Shown: positions 46,217 to 58,183 of the stretch, piece after piece
Layout of the letters: the number at the start of each line of letters is the position of its first letter
Position numbering within the stretch: position 1 is the first letter of the stretch
Source of the DNA: Naganishia liquefaciens
Lineage: Eukaryota > Basidiomycota > Tremellomycetes > Filobasidiales > Filobasidiaceae
Direction of reading: 5' to 3'
Assembly (NCBI GenBank): GCA_013423385.1
Contig: BLZA01000016.1
Coordinates: forward strand, 1-64,000
DNA length: 64,000 bases
The notes under the pieces: model-generated
The model's input: the letters and a program-made list of their open reading frames with translations, nothing else
Told to the model about the DNA's origin: nothing
Database searches by the model: none
Program-made: the position numbers and the translations under genes

Positions 46217-48852
46217 ATGCAAGCCGTCACCTCCATCATGACTAGCCTCGGCTTCAAGGACAAGCAGACAACCGCGCCCTCCACAGCTTATCACCCTCTC
46301 AACCCACTCGACCCGACAGAGCTCAAGGCTGCCGCTGATGCCGTGGATAAATATCTTCGCACCCAAGATGACGTCAAGCCTTTTACCCGACTGTGGTACA
46401 AAGCCGTGACTCTCAAGGAACCGCCAAAGTCTCTGCTCGCCCCATACCTGGACTCTCTCGCTTCGGGAGCCGAGGTCGAGAAGTTATCCCGACAGGTGGA
46501 TGTGCTGGTAGGTGCAAAGAGGGGCAAGGAACCGGCCACGTGGTACGGTAAGTATCTATAGGCCTGGTTCCCAGTTTTGAACTCATTGACTGTTTTGCCG
46601 CTTGTAGAGATCGTTCTGACTCTGCCTCGCAATGGAGAGAACACATCGTCATTCGACAAGTGTGTCGTTGTTCCTCCTCATCACCACGTTGCTTGTGACG
46701 GAGAAGAGATGAACGCAGCAGAGGAAGCTTTGCTGAATAACGAGGAATTCAAGAAGCTCATCGCCGGATTAGCTTTGCCTGCCGACGCTACGGTCGTTGC
46801 CGACGGATGGGTCTACGGTATGTTCCTTCAGCATCACATGATTCATATCGCTGACGATCCTCACGTCCAGGCTCCGATACTACCGACATTGAACCTCGAT
46901 ACATCACCTTCATGTGCTACCTCCGTTTCTCGGACTATCAAGACTCGAATCACTACGCAGCACCTCTTCCTTTTAATCCGACTGTCAACGCGGACACTCT
47001 GGAACTCGTTGACATAGCTTACGCGCCCATCTTTGGAGGAGATGATACCCGAACGATCGAGGACCTTGACGAGCCGTTCCCTTGGCATCAATACCGTCGC
47101 CACGAATACGCTCACCCGATCCGAGAAGCAGACGGCCTTGCTTCGCGTGCCGACTTGAAACCTCTTCAAGTCATTCAGCCCGAGGGAACGAGCTTCAAAC
47201 TCGAAGGTCGCATTATGCAGTGGCAAAAGTGGACATTTCATATCGGTTTCAACTTTCGAGAAGGAATTGTCATAAATGACGTCCGGTATGATGGTCGTTC
47301 ACTCTTCTACAGGCTCAGTGTCTCCGACATGGTAAGCCATTGTCTACGGCCTGGTATCACACAACTGATTGTTCTTTCTTATAGACCGTACCCTATGGCG
47401 ATCCTCGATACCCTTTTCATCGAAAACAGGCATTCGACCTAGGCGACTGCGGAGCTGGATACACCGCCAACTCCCTTGCGCTCGGCTGTGATTGCCTTGG
47501 TCAGATCGCGTACCTCGACTTTGATTACATTGCGCCCGATGGGAAGAATGCAACCATCAAGAACGCCGTCTGCATTCACGAGCAAGATGAGGGACTACTA
47601 TGGAAACATACGAATTTCCGAACGAACAAGCCATCCGTGACAAGGAGTAGAGTACTTGTCATCCAGCAGTGCTTGACAGTGGCGTACGTTTCTGCGCAAC
47701 AAACAGTGGAGAGATGACAAGTGACTGATTTTTGTGTTCTCTCTAGCAACTACGAATACGTTTTTGCCTTCAAATTTGATCAGGCTGCAGCCCTTCACCT
47801 GGAGACTCGGGCTACCGGAATCGTCTCAACGCATGCAATCATGCCAGGAGAAACAAGCCCTTATGGCGCAATCGTCAACCCGGGCGTCTACGCGCCCAAC
47901 CACCAACACCTCTTCTCCGTCCGCATTGACCCTGCAATCGATGGTGAGACGACACTCAATCATTTTCAATGCCTAGCGCTCACCTGATTATTCCTAGGAC
48001 ATAAAAACACCATCGTGCAGGAAGACGTCGTGCCTTTGCCGTTCGACAAGGCAAATCCGCCTGCAAACAACCCTTATGGAGTAGGCTTTGTTGTTGAAAA
48101 GACACCTATCAAGGTAGCCGGCTGGATCGACGCAGCACCCGAAAAGAATCGCGTGATCAAGATTATCAACCCTAACAAATCCAACCCTATCTCGGGACGC
48201 CCAGTCGGCTATAAGCTTGTCCCCACGCCTTCACAAATGTTACTAGCTCACCCTGATTCGATTGCTTATGCTGTAAGCTTCTCGCAAACTCGCTCTTGAC
48301 GCTTGTCTGACTTTGTGACAGCGCGCAGAATTTGGCGATCATCATGTATGGGTCAGTCAGCACAGGGACAACGAACTGTACGCGGGCGGTCACTATACCA
48401 ACCAGAGCAACGGCCGGGCGGAGGGTATCAAATCTTTCGTCGCCAGGAAGGACAATGTCGAGAATGAAGACTGCGTACTCTGGCATACCTTTGGACTGAC
48501 GCGTGAGTCTTTATCTTGAATGCGATGCAACGACGGCTGGAAGTTTTATCGTTCATCTCTCGCTCTAGATATCTGTCGAATTGAAGATTTCCCTGTCGTA
48601 AGTTTCTTCCTCAGCTCAACAACGGTTTATCACTAATGCTTTCACCAGATGCCCGCCGAGGTCCACATGATCTCGCTCAAGCCGTCAGACTTTTTCGAAG
48701 CGTCTCCAGCTATCGATGTTCCGAGTTCCACACAAAAGTTTAACAAGTCGACGCCCTACCAGTATCAGCCAGCGGTGACCCAGCAGGGCAATGGCCAAGT
48801 CGAAGAGGCGGCAAAGTCGAATGGTCTCAATGCCAAGCAATGTTGTAAATGA
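46217..48852 (+). CDS. Copper-containing (TPQ) amine oxidase, 728 aa, 9 exons
   Basis: Exons are 46217-46547, 46608-46817, 46871-47331, 47385-47683, 47747-47943, 47998-48272, 48322-48502, 48569-48597 and 48649-48852, all in frame. It oxidises primary amines to aldehyde, ammonia and hydrogen peroxide (EC 1.4.3.21 type). Key residues are visible. The cofactor precursor is Tyr436 of ANYEY, where the NY[DE]Y motif is split by an intron one base before the Asn codon. The catalytic base is Asp352 in AFDLGD, followed by LALGCDCLG. The copper ligands are His486 and His488 (NHQH) and His667 (AEVHMISL). N2 and N3 domains fill the first 220 residues. No signal peptide is seen, and the C-terminus CCK is not a peroxisomal SKL signal. 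It is divergent from the permease and only 96 bp from the stop of a Zn cluster gene on the other strand. Confidence 0.96.
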
Positions 48853-48948
48853 GCGGTCTCCTGGAAGCATACCCGACAAAACGTATACAATAGTAAGAGG
48901 CTAAATAGCATACAAGCTCTGAATGTTCGCACTCCGCGTGTCTATCGT

Positions 48949-50860
48949 CTAACCAATCAAGACTGGCTTACCAATGTCTAGCAGTAATTGCCTATATCCG
49001 AGCGCTTCCTCATTCGCCCCGGTATCCGCGCGAGCCCACGACTCGACGAGAACCTCCAACAACACCGAAAGCTCGTCTCCGCACTGTGCTTCAAAGCTGT
49101 GAATGAGGGATGTGATAGCGTCTCTCTGTTCCACTCTGATGGCATTGACACCGGCGGTCATCAAGCTCTGGCAAAGAGAAGGCAGCGTCAGATATGCAAC
49201 TCCCAGCCCCAAACCATCCCTTACCGGATTCAGATATTCTATTTTGTCGCTCGTGGCCTCTGCACATAGCTCCAAGATACAGTCCACACTGCCCTGGACC
49301 GCCAAGTCGTACCGCGACGCACCAAAAACGTCTCTCTCCAGCATGATGTTGCATTCATGCCAAGTGGCGAGAGATCGTAGTTGAGCCCCTGCGCCAAGAG
49401 CGATTGTCGGCAGGCGAAAGCGCCATTCCAGGAGTTCATGATGGAGGCCTTTTGCAGTCGAGTCGATGGTGGGATGGTGGGATGCGCGGGCCGTTGAGAG
49501 AGGAATGGCAATGTCGGGCAGATAACACTGGTCCAGATGAATTCTATCGGCAATGAGATTGAGTATTTTTGCTTGCAAAAGGAGTAGACCGCGATGGATC
49601 CCGAGATTGTTTTCAACGGAATCATACTGCACGGCTGAGTAAACGAGGGGACGATGGGCTTCCCGAAAAGACCTACCTGCTGTGACTCAGCGGACTGTCC
49701 GTCCAGATTGACAGCTTCCCACCAATCGTCATCCCCACGACCCAAAAGCGCCGTTCTCTGCCCCGTACACATCGCCGCTACGCACGAATGCGTGTCAGAT
49801 CATTCCTATCCAGACTCGCAGCGCCAATGAAACGAACCGATGAGATCCGTCATGGCAATCTGCTCGAGGACGGCTCGTATAGGATCGAGCCTTTCCCTCG
49901 GCTCCGCCAAAATCGCCGCACAGCCGCCCCGTGCCCGTATCGCTTCGATCGCATACCGATGAGCTTCCCTCCAGTCCGTCCGCGCTCCCAAGACCTGTCC
50001 CAACAAGGCCGTCAGGCAATTGTGCCAAAGAGGAGGAGGATGCGTCGACACTCACGGCATTACAGAGCAGAATTGTGCAAGCCGCGAGGAAGCGGTCGTC
50101 ATGAACCTCGACGGCGACAGAACGTGCTTCGCGAAGAGCTTTGAGCGCCACGGCATGATACTTTTTCGCGAACTCTGATGTCTCGCTCGCGCTTTGCAAG
50201 TGCTCGGCCCGTCTTCTCAGACTACGGCAGAGTGCATTCAGGCATGTATTTGAAGCCTATGCACATACCTTGCACTCACGAAGCTAAATGGGTAGCCCCG
50301 AGAGCCATCATTGCATATCGTAGCGCCCGCCTTCCCAATGGTGCTTCGCTCGACGGCAAGAGAAACAACGGTGCAAGCCAGACAAACTGATTGTTTTGCT
50401 CGTCCACCACAATGATCGATAGTGTATACGAGAGAGCATGATGCACTGCCTCGAGCTCGGCTTCCGACGTGAACTCTGCCCGCAAGAAATCCGGCGGAGA
50501 CTGCGGCGAGGTGAAGAAGCTGGACATTCGAGTATTGCGACAGATGGCATGAATGTACGCCGTTTGTTGAGCCATGCGCTGTTCCTCTGTCAACTGCGGA
50601 GGTGAAAGTTTTCGCTCGCGCCGTGACAAGGTCACCGCATCCCGGGACCGACTCCTACTCGTACGATGCCGACGGTCCAAAGCGATACGATTCTCCCGCG
50701 GATCAAAAGCCTTTTCTTCCGGGTAGACGCAATCTGCCATGTATTTTACGCACTTGCGGCATTTCGGCCGGTCCTCGTCGCAGCGTACTCTGCGTGCCCG
50801 GCAGACGAGACAGCCTGTCTTTGTGCGTGTCTTCCTACTGTTGGAGGGATCGGGCGGCAT
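48949..50860 (-). CDS. Zn(II)2Cys6 transcription factor next to the amine oxidase, 558 aa, 5 exons
   Basis: Exons are 50860-50280, 50215-50056, 49994-49838, 49777-49677 and 49626-48949. The binuclear cluster has Cys at 17, 20, 27, 34, 37 and 44 with canonical spacing, then a basic Arg/Ser-rich stretch. The rest is a helical fungal-specific regulatory domain (LRYAMMALGATHLAS, then FAKKYHAVALKAL, then a DDWWEAV segment). The junction 49838/49777 uses a weak GTTCGT donor and is the least certain. It lies tail-to-tail with the amine oxidase, 96 bp apart. Its position and the CCG/CGG element in the shared promoter suggest it controls amine uptake and oxidation; this is inference. Confidence 0.87.
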
Positions 50861-51228
50861 TGGCCATGGGATGGAGCGACAAGCAGACGGGGCAAAGACG
50901 GATAAAGACGATGCAGCACCCTGGATGCTCTTGACTCATCGCTTTGGCCGAGAAACATTTGCTTCCGATGCTTTCGTACACCGTCGATCGCGTTCTAGGT
51001 AGCGGGTATCCTGCGAAAGCTTGATCACCACGTGCCCTTGACTTGCTTTCCAACGGCCGATTTATGTGCCAGACATCGGAAACGGGGCCTTTGACGCACG
51101 GGATTGATGAGCGCAAAGCGGGTACCAAGAGACTGTCGTGATATATGGCCACGAAAATCAGGTATAATGATTCGCACCCGGAATCCGGCAGGATGGCATT
51201 TCGACAACGATACAACCCCCTAAGCCTA
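50861..51228. other. Intergenic, nothing recognised
   Basis: 368 bp between the Zn cluster gene start and the VIP1 stop, both on the minus strand. It must hold the Zn cluster promoter and the VIP1 3' end. No clear motif was noticed. Confidence 0.5.
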
Positions 51229-54200
51229 TCAAAACATTTCACTCGCATGCGTCCGATCACTCGCGGCACTGCTAAAATGCCTAGGAGTATCGTCCCCATG
51301 CTTGGACAGCGAGAGAGGCAGTACGGCTTCGTCCGCAACGCGTTTGCGAAGGTAGACCTCGTCGCCCTGTGTTTGCAAACATGTCAGCGGTATTGTCCAC
51401 CATCTACTCCGAAGACTCACCTCGAGCGGGGTAGTACTAAAGCTGAGGCCCTTGTTGAAGTGCTTGGTAAGACTCTCCAGCGCCAGATCAAAGTCGATGT
51501 GGGACGTCAGCTTTTTCCGCGGTTGAACCGTGAGCGTGTGTCGCTAATAAAGGAAAACATCAGTGGTTCCTCTATCGCGCGAGCCAAAGCTGCTTACCGC
51601 ATCGACAGCACTGTCGAGAACCGAAGACGCATGCGCACCCTCGCTCACAGACAACCTGATCGAGTAGTTTTTGGTTTCGGAGCCACCCGTGTGACGTTCG
51701 TACAATTCTGAAGGGGCATATGCGAGCATGAGTTTGTGTGTTGAGACGAAGCGAGTAGCTTACCGATTGTCAAAGAGGAAGCATAGTCGAGCTCTTCGAT
51801 CCGCACATCCTTGAGGAAGGGCAATCCCGACGTCAATAGCAGGTGGTAGTATGAGATGATATGCGATTCCTGTCGAATGCCGGTCGTCAGCACACGTACT
51901 CTCGAACGGCCGTCTCGCGCCGTACCTTTGTAAAGTAAAAGTTGGCGGTACTCCTGCCCGTATCTCGAGCTTCGACCAGATCCTGCACGACCTTGCGCAA
52001 CAATGGCAAGCTCGTCAAGACGCCGATTTCCTCCTTTTCCTTCATGTCAATGCCGTATTCCTGGGGCGCCACCAGCTCAAACAGGGCCTTGATCCGCGCA
52101 AACAATTCATGCAGTCGACGGTCTCCGCCCTCGGTATTATTCTTGACGTCGCCTTTGCCCTCCGGGTCGAACACGGCCAGCAAGAATTGCCGGTGATGCA
52201 GACTGTCAAACTTGAGCGAATCGTACAGCTCCGAGATCCGCGCCGGGTCAAACTTTTCGGTACCCTTGCCCGTAAAGTCGTCAAACATCTTCATGTACCG
52301 TTCGCGGAACAAGAAGGCGGAATCTCCCGAACACCATCGCACCTGGAGCTTGTCGACGCTGCCGTTTTCAAAGTTGCGCTCCATGATTTCCCGAAGCTCG
52401 GCCATTTGCTCCATGACCTCCTACACTCAAGGTCAGCGGCGCCGCCAGGCTCGAGTGCAGAAAAATTACGCGCACCTTGACAACCTCGACGGGCTCCTTC
52501 TTCAACGATTTCGGCCATGCCAATTCCGGCCGCTTTTCGCTCTCTCCGGGACGAAGCAAGATCTACCTTGAAGTTAGCCAAGGATACATATTGACAGGCC
52601 AGCCACGCACCTTTAGCTTCTTCTTGACCTGATCGGTCAGCTCCTTGGCGGCATTGTTGTCGTCCAAGAGATCCCTTCGCTGAATGATATGCTCGATTTG
52701 AGGCGTCTCATAATCGTCCAGCTTGCGTTGTGGAGCTTGAGCGTTGGTGTCCTTGCCAAGCAGAGCATGGGCAAAGATTTGTGCAGTATTGACGACCCGA
52801 CGTTCGGACGAGGTGTAAATCTTGACATTGTTGAGGACGTCCTTGTTCATGATCATGAGATCCTTTTTAAACGTATCGCCCAGGTCGCGCGCCTGGTACC
52901 TCGCCGAGTGTGTACTCTCTCCGCCCCACTTGACGACAAGCTGCAGCTTTTCAAGTCCCTCGGGGATCAGGTCCTCATCCGAGGGCTCCTCCTCAGCGGC
53001 AGCCTCCTCCTGGAAGACTTGGCTGGCCGACATGGCCGGCGTTTCGGGCCGTGTGGGAATCTGGGGTGGGCTGCCAAGCGGTGTCGGGGTCGTTTCCGGC
53101 GACATGGCCTTGGTTTGCTTGGGAGATGGAACTGACGTCGGGATGCCCACGGGTTGGGCTTTCGACATGGTCGGCGTCGCGTGCGAGCCAGACTCCTCGA
53201 TCCACTCCTTGACGCGCTCTCGGGTGGACTCGGTTTCCGTCATCTCGCCTTCATCCTCGTCGCCCTTTTTCTTCTTGCCCTGGGCATCATCGACAACCTG
53301 TTTTTGTTTTTCCTTCTTCTTGAAAAACGTCGGCTTGAGCTGGGCCTTGGTACCGGGCAGGCCCGTCTTTCTCGCCAAGACGTCCTTGAGATTGGCCAAT
53401 TTTTGCGCGACCTCGGGGCTGATCTCGGACCTGGCCGTCTCATCGGCGGCGTCCAAAATGTACTGCAACTGCCTCGCATCACGCAAGATGATTTCCTCGC
53501 GGTGTCCGCGCAGCAGCCGCAAGAACGGCTTGGTCCAGGGCTCGTTGGCCAAGAATGTGAATTTGAGCTTCATCTTGGGCGTTCGGTCCGCATGACGCAA
53601 CACGGTGACGGTCGCGCGCAGGACCGAGCTACTGGGCTGTACCGTCGGTTCAGGCTTGGGCTTGCTGATGCTGATGCCGTTGGCGACGGCATCCGCTTGC
53701 GCAAACTTGCGTTTCCTTTCGCGTGCCGTCTTGCAGACGTTGGAGAGGATCTCTGCGGCTTTGTCGTAATAGGCCTGTCGAGGCGGTCAGCATGGTCAAG
53801 CGCGGGGAGAATGCTGCCGACTCGCCTGGTTGCCCTTGACAAAGCTCCACCCATTGACATCGATAATCAAGCTTCTGATTCCCGTCTCTTCCGTACACCT
53901 CAGCAAGTCGAATCCACAGACGCGCTGACCAAACGCCTCGACGATATCCTTGGCCCAGCCCTTTTCTTCCGGAGAAAGCTGGGTGATGAACCGGGTTTCC
54001 TTGCCGTCGGCGTTGCGCCTGACCAGGCCGTCCACCACGGGCGATTTTCGCGTTTCGGCGTGGGAAAAGTGGGGGCCGACGGTGTAGATCTTGATGTCCT
54101 CGGCTGTCAAGAGGGTCAGCTCGAGCGCGGTATACAATCTGCCAGAACCATACCGTTATCGACATTGATAAACTCTTCGTAAATGAACGATCCGTTTGTT

Positions 54201-55428
54201 CGCGGGTGCCACAGCGTGGGATCCTGTTCCGACGACTTGTTGCCGACCTATCCCGACCGACGTCAGATACCGCCCCTGTCGACAAGCCTCGCACGCCGAC
54301 TCACCTTTCGGAACAGCCGTCTTCCGCCTCCTCCGCGGTGATAAATATAGACATTATGATCCTCTCCATCCACGGGCTTTTCCACAAACGGCTTCTCAAT
54401 AACCGTTCCCCCGACGATGATCGCATTCCCATCCTCTCTCAAAATCACCTCTTTACTCCGTGGAACGCCACTCTTGAGCGTCCCGGCCTCGTTCGCCCTC
54501 GCGCGACTCTGCAACCACCGCTCCGGGATCACCGGCTCATCCCACGACTCTTCCTCCTCGGTCTGGACGCCCGGTAAAACGAGTCCCAAATCCCGCCTTA
54601 CGCGTTCCCTCAACCGAGGATGCACGCGAGGACCGCCATCACGGTTCACCTCTGCGCGGAATGGGGTAGGGACGCCGATATGGTCGAGGATGGCGAGGAC
54701 GAGACGACGGTCCCATAAGAGGGCCTGCATCGCGAGTGAATTGATCGAGATGGGTGGAGGACGGGTCGTATTAGGGATTTGGGTATATGCGATAGCCTTG
54801 GCGAGGGGGAAATCCTTGGAGAAGAAGGAAATGAGGACGTCGACGGGTGGCCAGTGGGTGATATCTTTTGCGTACGGTTTGAGGTCAGCGCGCGGCGGCA
54901 AGGTCAGCGGGTTAAGCGCCAATTGGACTCACCTTCCTCGAGAATGACCATATCGCCAAAGAGCTTGACGTTGACGCCGCCCTTTTCAATCTCGACCAGC
55001 CGTGTCAAGATTTCTCGCATCGCCTTGGACCGCGCCTTGACGTCCATTGCACAAACGCCCAACACGACGGGCTCCACATCGGTCTGCTCCTCGACCGGGG
55101 CACCCACGGCCGACGACTTGTCTTGATTCGCCTGTCCATCCTCCTTGACCTTGGCTCCTTGTTGTTCCGTATTATTCACCAACGCCGGCCCGCCGGCCGT
55201 GATCACATTCACATCAGGCGTCGGCTGCGGCGACGTTGATGCACTGAAACCCAACATCCCCGGCTGACTCGTCACGGCCGCCAGGGGATCCGACGCTGCC
55301 TGACGCGGAACATGGATCGTCGTCGTTCCCGTCGTGAGCCTGGACGAGGTCGGACTGAGGGGAGTCGTGAGTCGCTGATTCACCGGAACCGGAAGGGACT
55401 GGGACCGGTGCGGTGGTGTGTGTGGCAT
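51229..55428 (-). CDS. VIP1: Inositol hexakisphosphate/diphosphoinositol-pentakisphosphate kinase (VIP1/Asp1, PPIP5K), 1216 aa, 11 exons
   Basis: Exons are 55428-54933, 54864-54305, 54247-54154, 54103-53826, 53774-52611, 52562-52476, 52420-51926, 51869-51764, 51707-51598, 51543-51421 and 51366-51229, all in frame. A disordered N-terminus of about 130 residues is followed by the VIP1 N-terminal subdomain ([15 protein letters not shown]). The ATP-grasp kinase comes next ([65 protein letters not shown]). From residue 536 comes a histidine-acid-phosphatase-like domain with RHADRTP intact, interrupted by a long low-complexity insert at about 53280-52960. The enzyme makes 1-diphosphoinositol phosphates that steer phosphate sensing, morphology and cytoskeleton; the second domain hydrolyses them in yeasts. 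The intron at 53825-53775 uses a GC donor (GCGAGT). Confidence 0.95.
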
Positions 55429-55825
55429 GGCTGATGGGATGGATGCCTTTTGGGCGTGGGGGAATCGATCGACTTGGGTGACATGGTTGCTGTTGAACGT
55501 GCATGCTGGCTATCATGGGCGCGCGCGTGCGGGCGACGGAACTTTATTGAGCTGAGCGGCTCGTTTTCCCTGCATTTGGCTGTTAAAACCAGCGTTTCTG
55601 CCGACGTTTCTCGCCTTTTCAAGCGATATCAACGGGGATATTGTGCCTTTCTGCCCCCCATTTGGGGAGAATAAAAGCCCTCCCCCCCCTTCTCCCCCTC
55701 CCCTCCATTAGGTAATCCGCCCTCTCGCCCGATCTCGCACGCCCAATTGACCGCCTCATGTCGCCCTCGTCTTGCGCCCTTCCCTGCGGTCCGCCCCGGG
55801 ACCCATGACCCCATGAACCCATACC
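55429..55825. promoter_or_regulatory. Divergent promoter region of VIP1 and the ING gene
   Basis: 397 bp between two divergent ATGs. A pyrimidine-rich tract (about 55678-55710, C and CT runs) lies about 120 bp upstream of the ING gene; such CT tracts are common in fungal core promoters. No TATA box was seen. Confidence 0.4.
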
Positions 55826-57300
55826 ATGGCCACCGTAGACGCAGACAGCGCCGTCGCCATTGCCGCAGAATTCTTTGCATGTCAGTCCCCCCTCTGTTCT
55901 CGCTCATCCCGCGCAGCTGACGCAGACTAGCACTCGACAATGCGCCGGCAGAAGTGGCGTTTCTGTTGGATGAGATCCGGACGAGGGATCATACCATCAT
56001 GGGTACGCTCGGGGTCCCCGTCTTGCCTTCCTTGCCTTGCGGCACCACACACTGAGTTTACCCCCTCCTAGAACACCTCAGAAAAGCCGAATCCCGTGGA
56101 AACAGCCTCTACCGCTCCGTCCGTCAATCCACCAGCACGCCCCAATCCGACCGCGGCACAGTCCTGAACCCTTCCACCCCGAAAGACGCCCAAACCCAAT
56201 CCCGCATCATGGCAGAATACACTAAAATCGAGCACCTCCAAGAAGAGAAAATCGCCCTCGCGGCAAAGCTCGCACGGATCATCACCCGGCATCGGGAACG
56301 TGCGCGTGATGAATGGCGCAAGATTGTCGGTGACGAGGCCGTCGGCGCGTGGGATGCCGCCCAGGAGGAGGAGATTTCGTCCCTCACATCATCATCAAGG
56401 GACCCGGGTGCACAGGTCGGGTTGTCGGCGATTGCGTATCAAGTCGCACGGATGCCGGTGTCCGGGTCTGTCGGGCAGGTGATGGCGCAGCTCGTGCAAA
56501 AGAGTGGACTCGCGTCTGGAATCGCTTCACCCTCGATCGATGAGAAATCAAGCAAGAGTACGCCCCGCTATCCCCGCTCCCTTCATCCCGAACTTATTCC
56601 TCCTTTCCCCGCGGCCCCTCCTTTCCCCGCGGCCCCTCCTTTCCCCGCGCCCCACCTAGAACGCAAAGCCGGCACAAGCACTCCGGCCTCTGGATACTTT
56701 GATCCCCAACCCACCTCCCGCTCCCTCCCCTCCGGCCCGCTCCCCTCCCACATCTCCTCCCCACACCCACTCGCCACCACCTACACCCCTCAACCCGGCC
56801 CGACGCGGGACAAGAAATCCCGTAGGATCGCCAGCGAGACGCCCGACGACGATGCGTTTGCCGTGGATGCGCCCGATCCCGATGAATTCGTCGCGCCGCT
56901 CGATACCGTTATCGAGGCCGAAACGGGGGACGCCGTAGACGCAGACGATACGTTGTATTGTTTCTGCCAGGAAAAGAGCCACGGTCAAATGATCGGGTGT
57001 GATAACTCTGCATGCCGCTTCGAATGGGTGCGTTCCGTTCCGTCCCACACCCTTTTTTTTCTCCTTTATACTAACCCTCCCCCCCCCCTCCCTTGCCCCT
57101 CCCCGTTCGTCCCACAGTTCCACGTCAAATGCATGAAACTCGACCCCGACAAACTCCCCGCCACATGGTTCTGCCCCGAATGCGTGAAAATCCTCGGATT
57201 CATGAATAGCACGGGCGAAAAGGCGGCGTCGGCGTCGACGTCCGGGGCGGGTGGGGACAAGGCCGGGTACAAGAAGCCGCAAAAGGGGCGGAAAAAGTAG
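55826..57300 (+). CDS. ING-family PHD-finger protein (chromatin reader), 421 aa, 4 exons (387 aa if an internal intron is removed)
   Basis: Exons are 55826-55880, 55931-56002, 56072-57027 and 57118-57300. The N-terminus is an ING helical domain (AEFFALDNAPAEVAFLLDEI, IMEHLRKAESRGNSLY, then a KIEHLQEEKIALAAKL coiled coil). A Pro/Ser-rich linker follows. The C-terminal PHD finger has the C4HC3 ligands (YCFCQ, GCDNSAC, WFHVKC, WFCPEC), with the FHVKC part across an intron, as expected for a reader of H3K4 methylation in histone acetylase or deacetylase complexes. A segment 56558-56659 (GTACGC...CACCTAG, 102 nt) looks like an intron but is a multiple of three and open, so both forms keep frame. 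The protein ends in a basic KKPQKGRKK tail. Confidence 0.9.
56599..56650 (+). repeat. 18-bp tandem repeat, about 2.9 copies
   Basis: CCTCCTTTCCCCGCGGCC is repeated almost three times inside the optional segment of the ING gene. If translated it gives PPFPAA units; if intronic it forms the polypyrimidine tract before CACCTAG. Confidence 0.85.
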
Positions 57301-58183
57301 GCCCGCGCGCGGGTGGTGGGCGAATGAACGGTGCTTTGAATGAATGTATTTTTCTGCGGGGATCGAGTTGTATGTCTTTCCGAGTGGATCGCGGGTAGTG
57401 TTTTCGTTGTATCATCCGATAGCCACGTGTATGGCACCATATATTGCCTTTCCGCCAGCAGAGGGTTGGTCGGATGCGCCTAGCTGCAGACAAGTGGTCA
57501 GGATATTATGCGTCACCCACAAGCCGGGGAACACGTCGTTTCCGGAGCTGAAAGAACCGACGGCAAGTGCCGAGACATGAAAGCCCAAGTAGGTCGTCAA
57601 GTTTGTGACGAGCAGGCTTTCAACTCTACCATTGGATTCCCTCGCTTCTCTTTTGAGAATCCGCAATGCGTTTTTCCCTTCCTACCAGGTCAAGGTAGCG
57701 GCCGTACGTTGGGCTCCACAATGACGGTCCGCCGCTAATGGACAAGCTACCTTGTATAGCGACCGTTGCTGACCAGCAAGTAGGGGTCCGGGGCATGGAC
57801 AACCTACTCAAAGGACTCGTGAGTGTTACCGTCTGCACACAACCAGCCCCGATCGAATTGTTTTCCGGGTCCTGGTCACGCCTTGCTGGTCGTTTGAATG
57901 ACAGCGACAAAGAACCAAGCTCTACCTGTAGGGGCAAGTTCCGGTTGTGCATCTCATTTCCTCGACGAGAGAGGTTCTGCCGCACGAGGAAGCCTCTCGG
58001 CATGAAGCGCGCCCGATGAAATGGCGATGATGAGGGCAGTTGCGACTCGGGAAGGCACAAGCCGTGGGTATACTCGTCATGGGCTCATGGCGGATTACAG
58101 AACTTTCCAACGCGAATGGGAGTCGACGGTGACCCCGGCTCAACACTGTTGATCGCAAGATATACACATCTCCATCCCCCGGG
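57301..58183. other. Convergent intergenic region (883 bp), no gene recognised
   Basis: It lies between the ING stop and the stop of the SUR7/PalI-like gene. Short frames on both strands have no motif. It should contain both 3' untranslated regions. Confidence 0.5.

Noticed and set aside
53154-54182. 342-codon plus-strand frame
   Set aside because: It is antisense to conserved VIP1 exons whose motifs (RHADRTP, kinase domain) lie on the minus strand; it has no domain of its own.
56656-57282. 208-codon minus-strand frame
   Set aside because: Arg/Gly-rich shadow of the ING gene; the PHD ligands lie on the plus strand.
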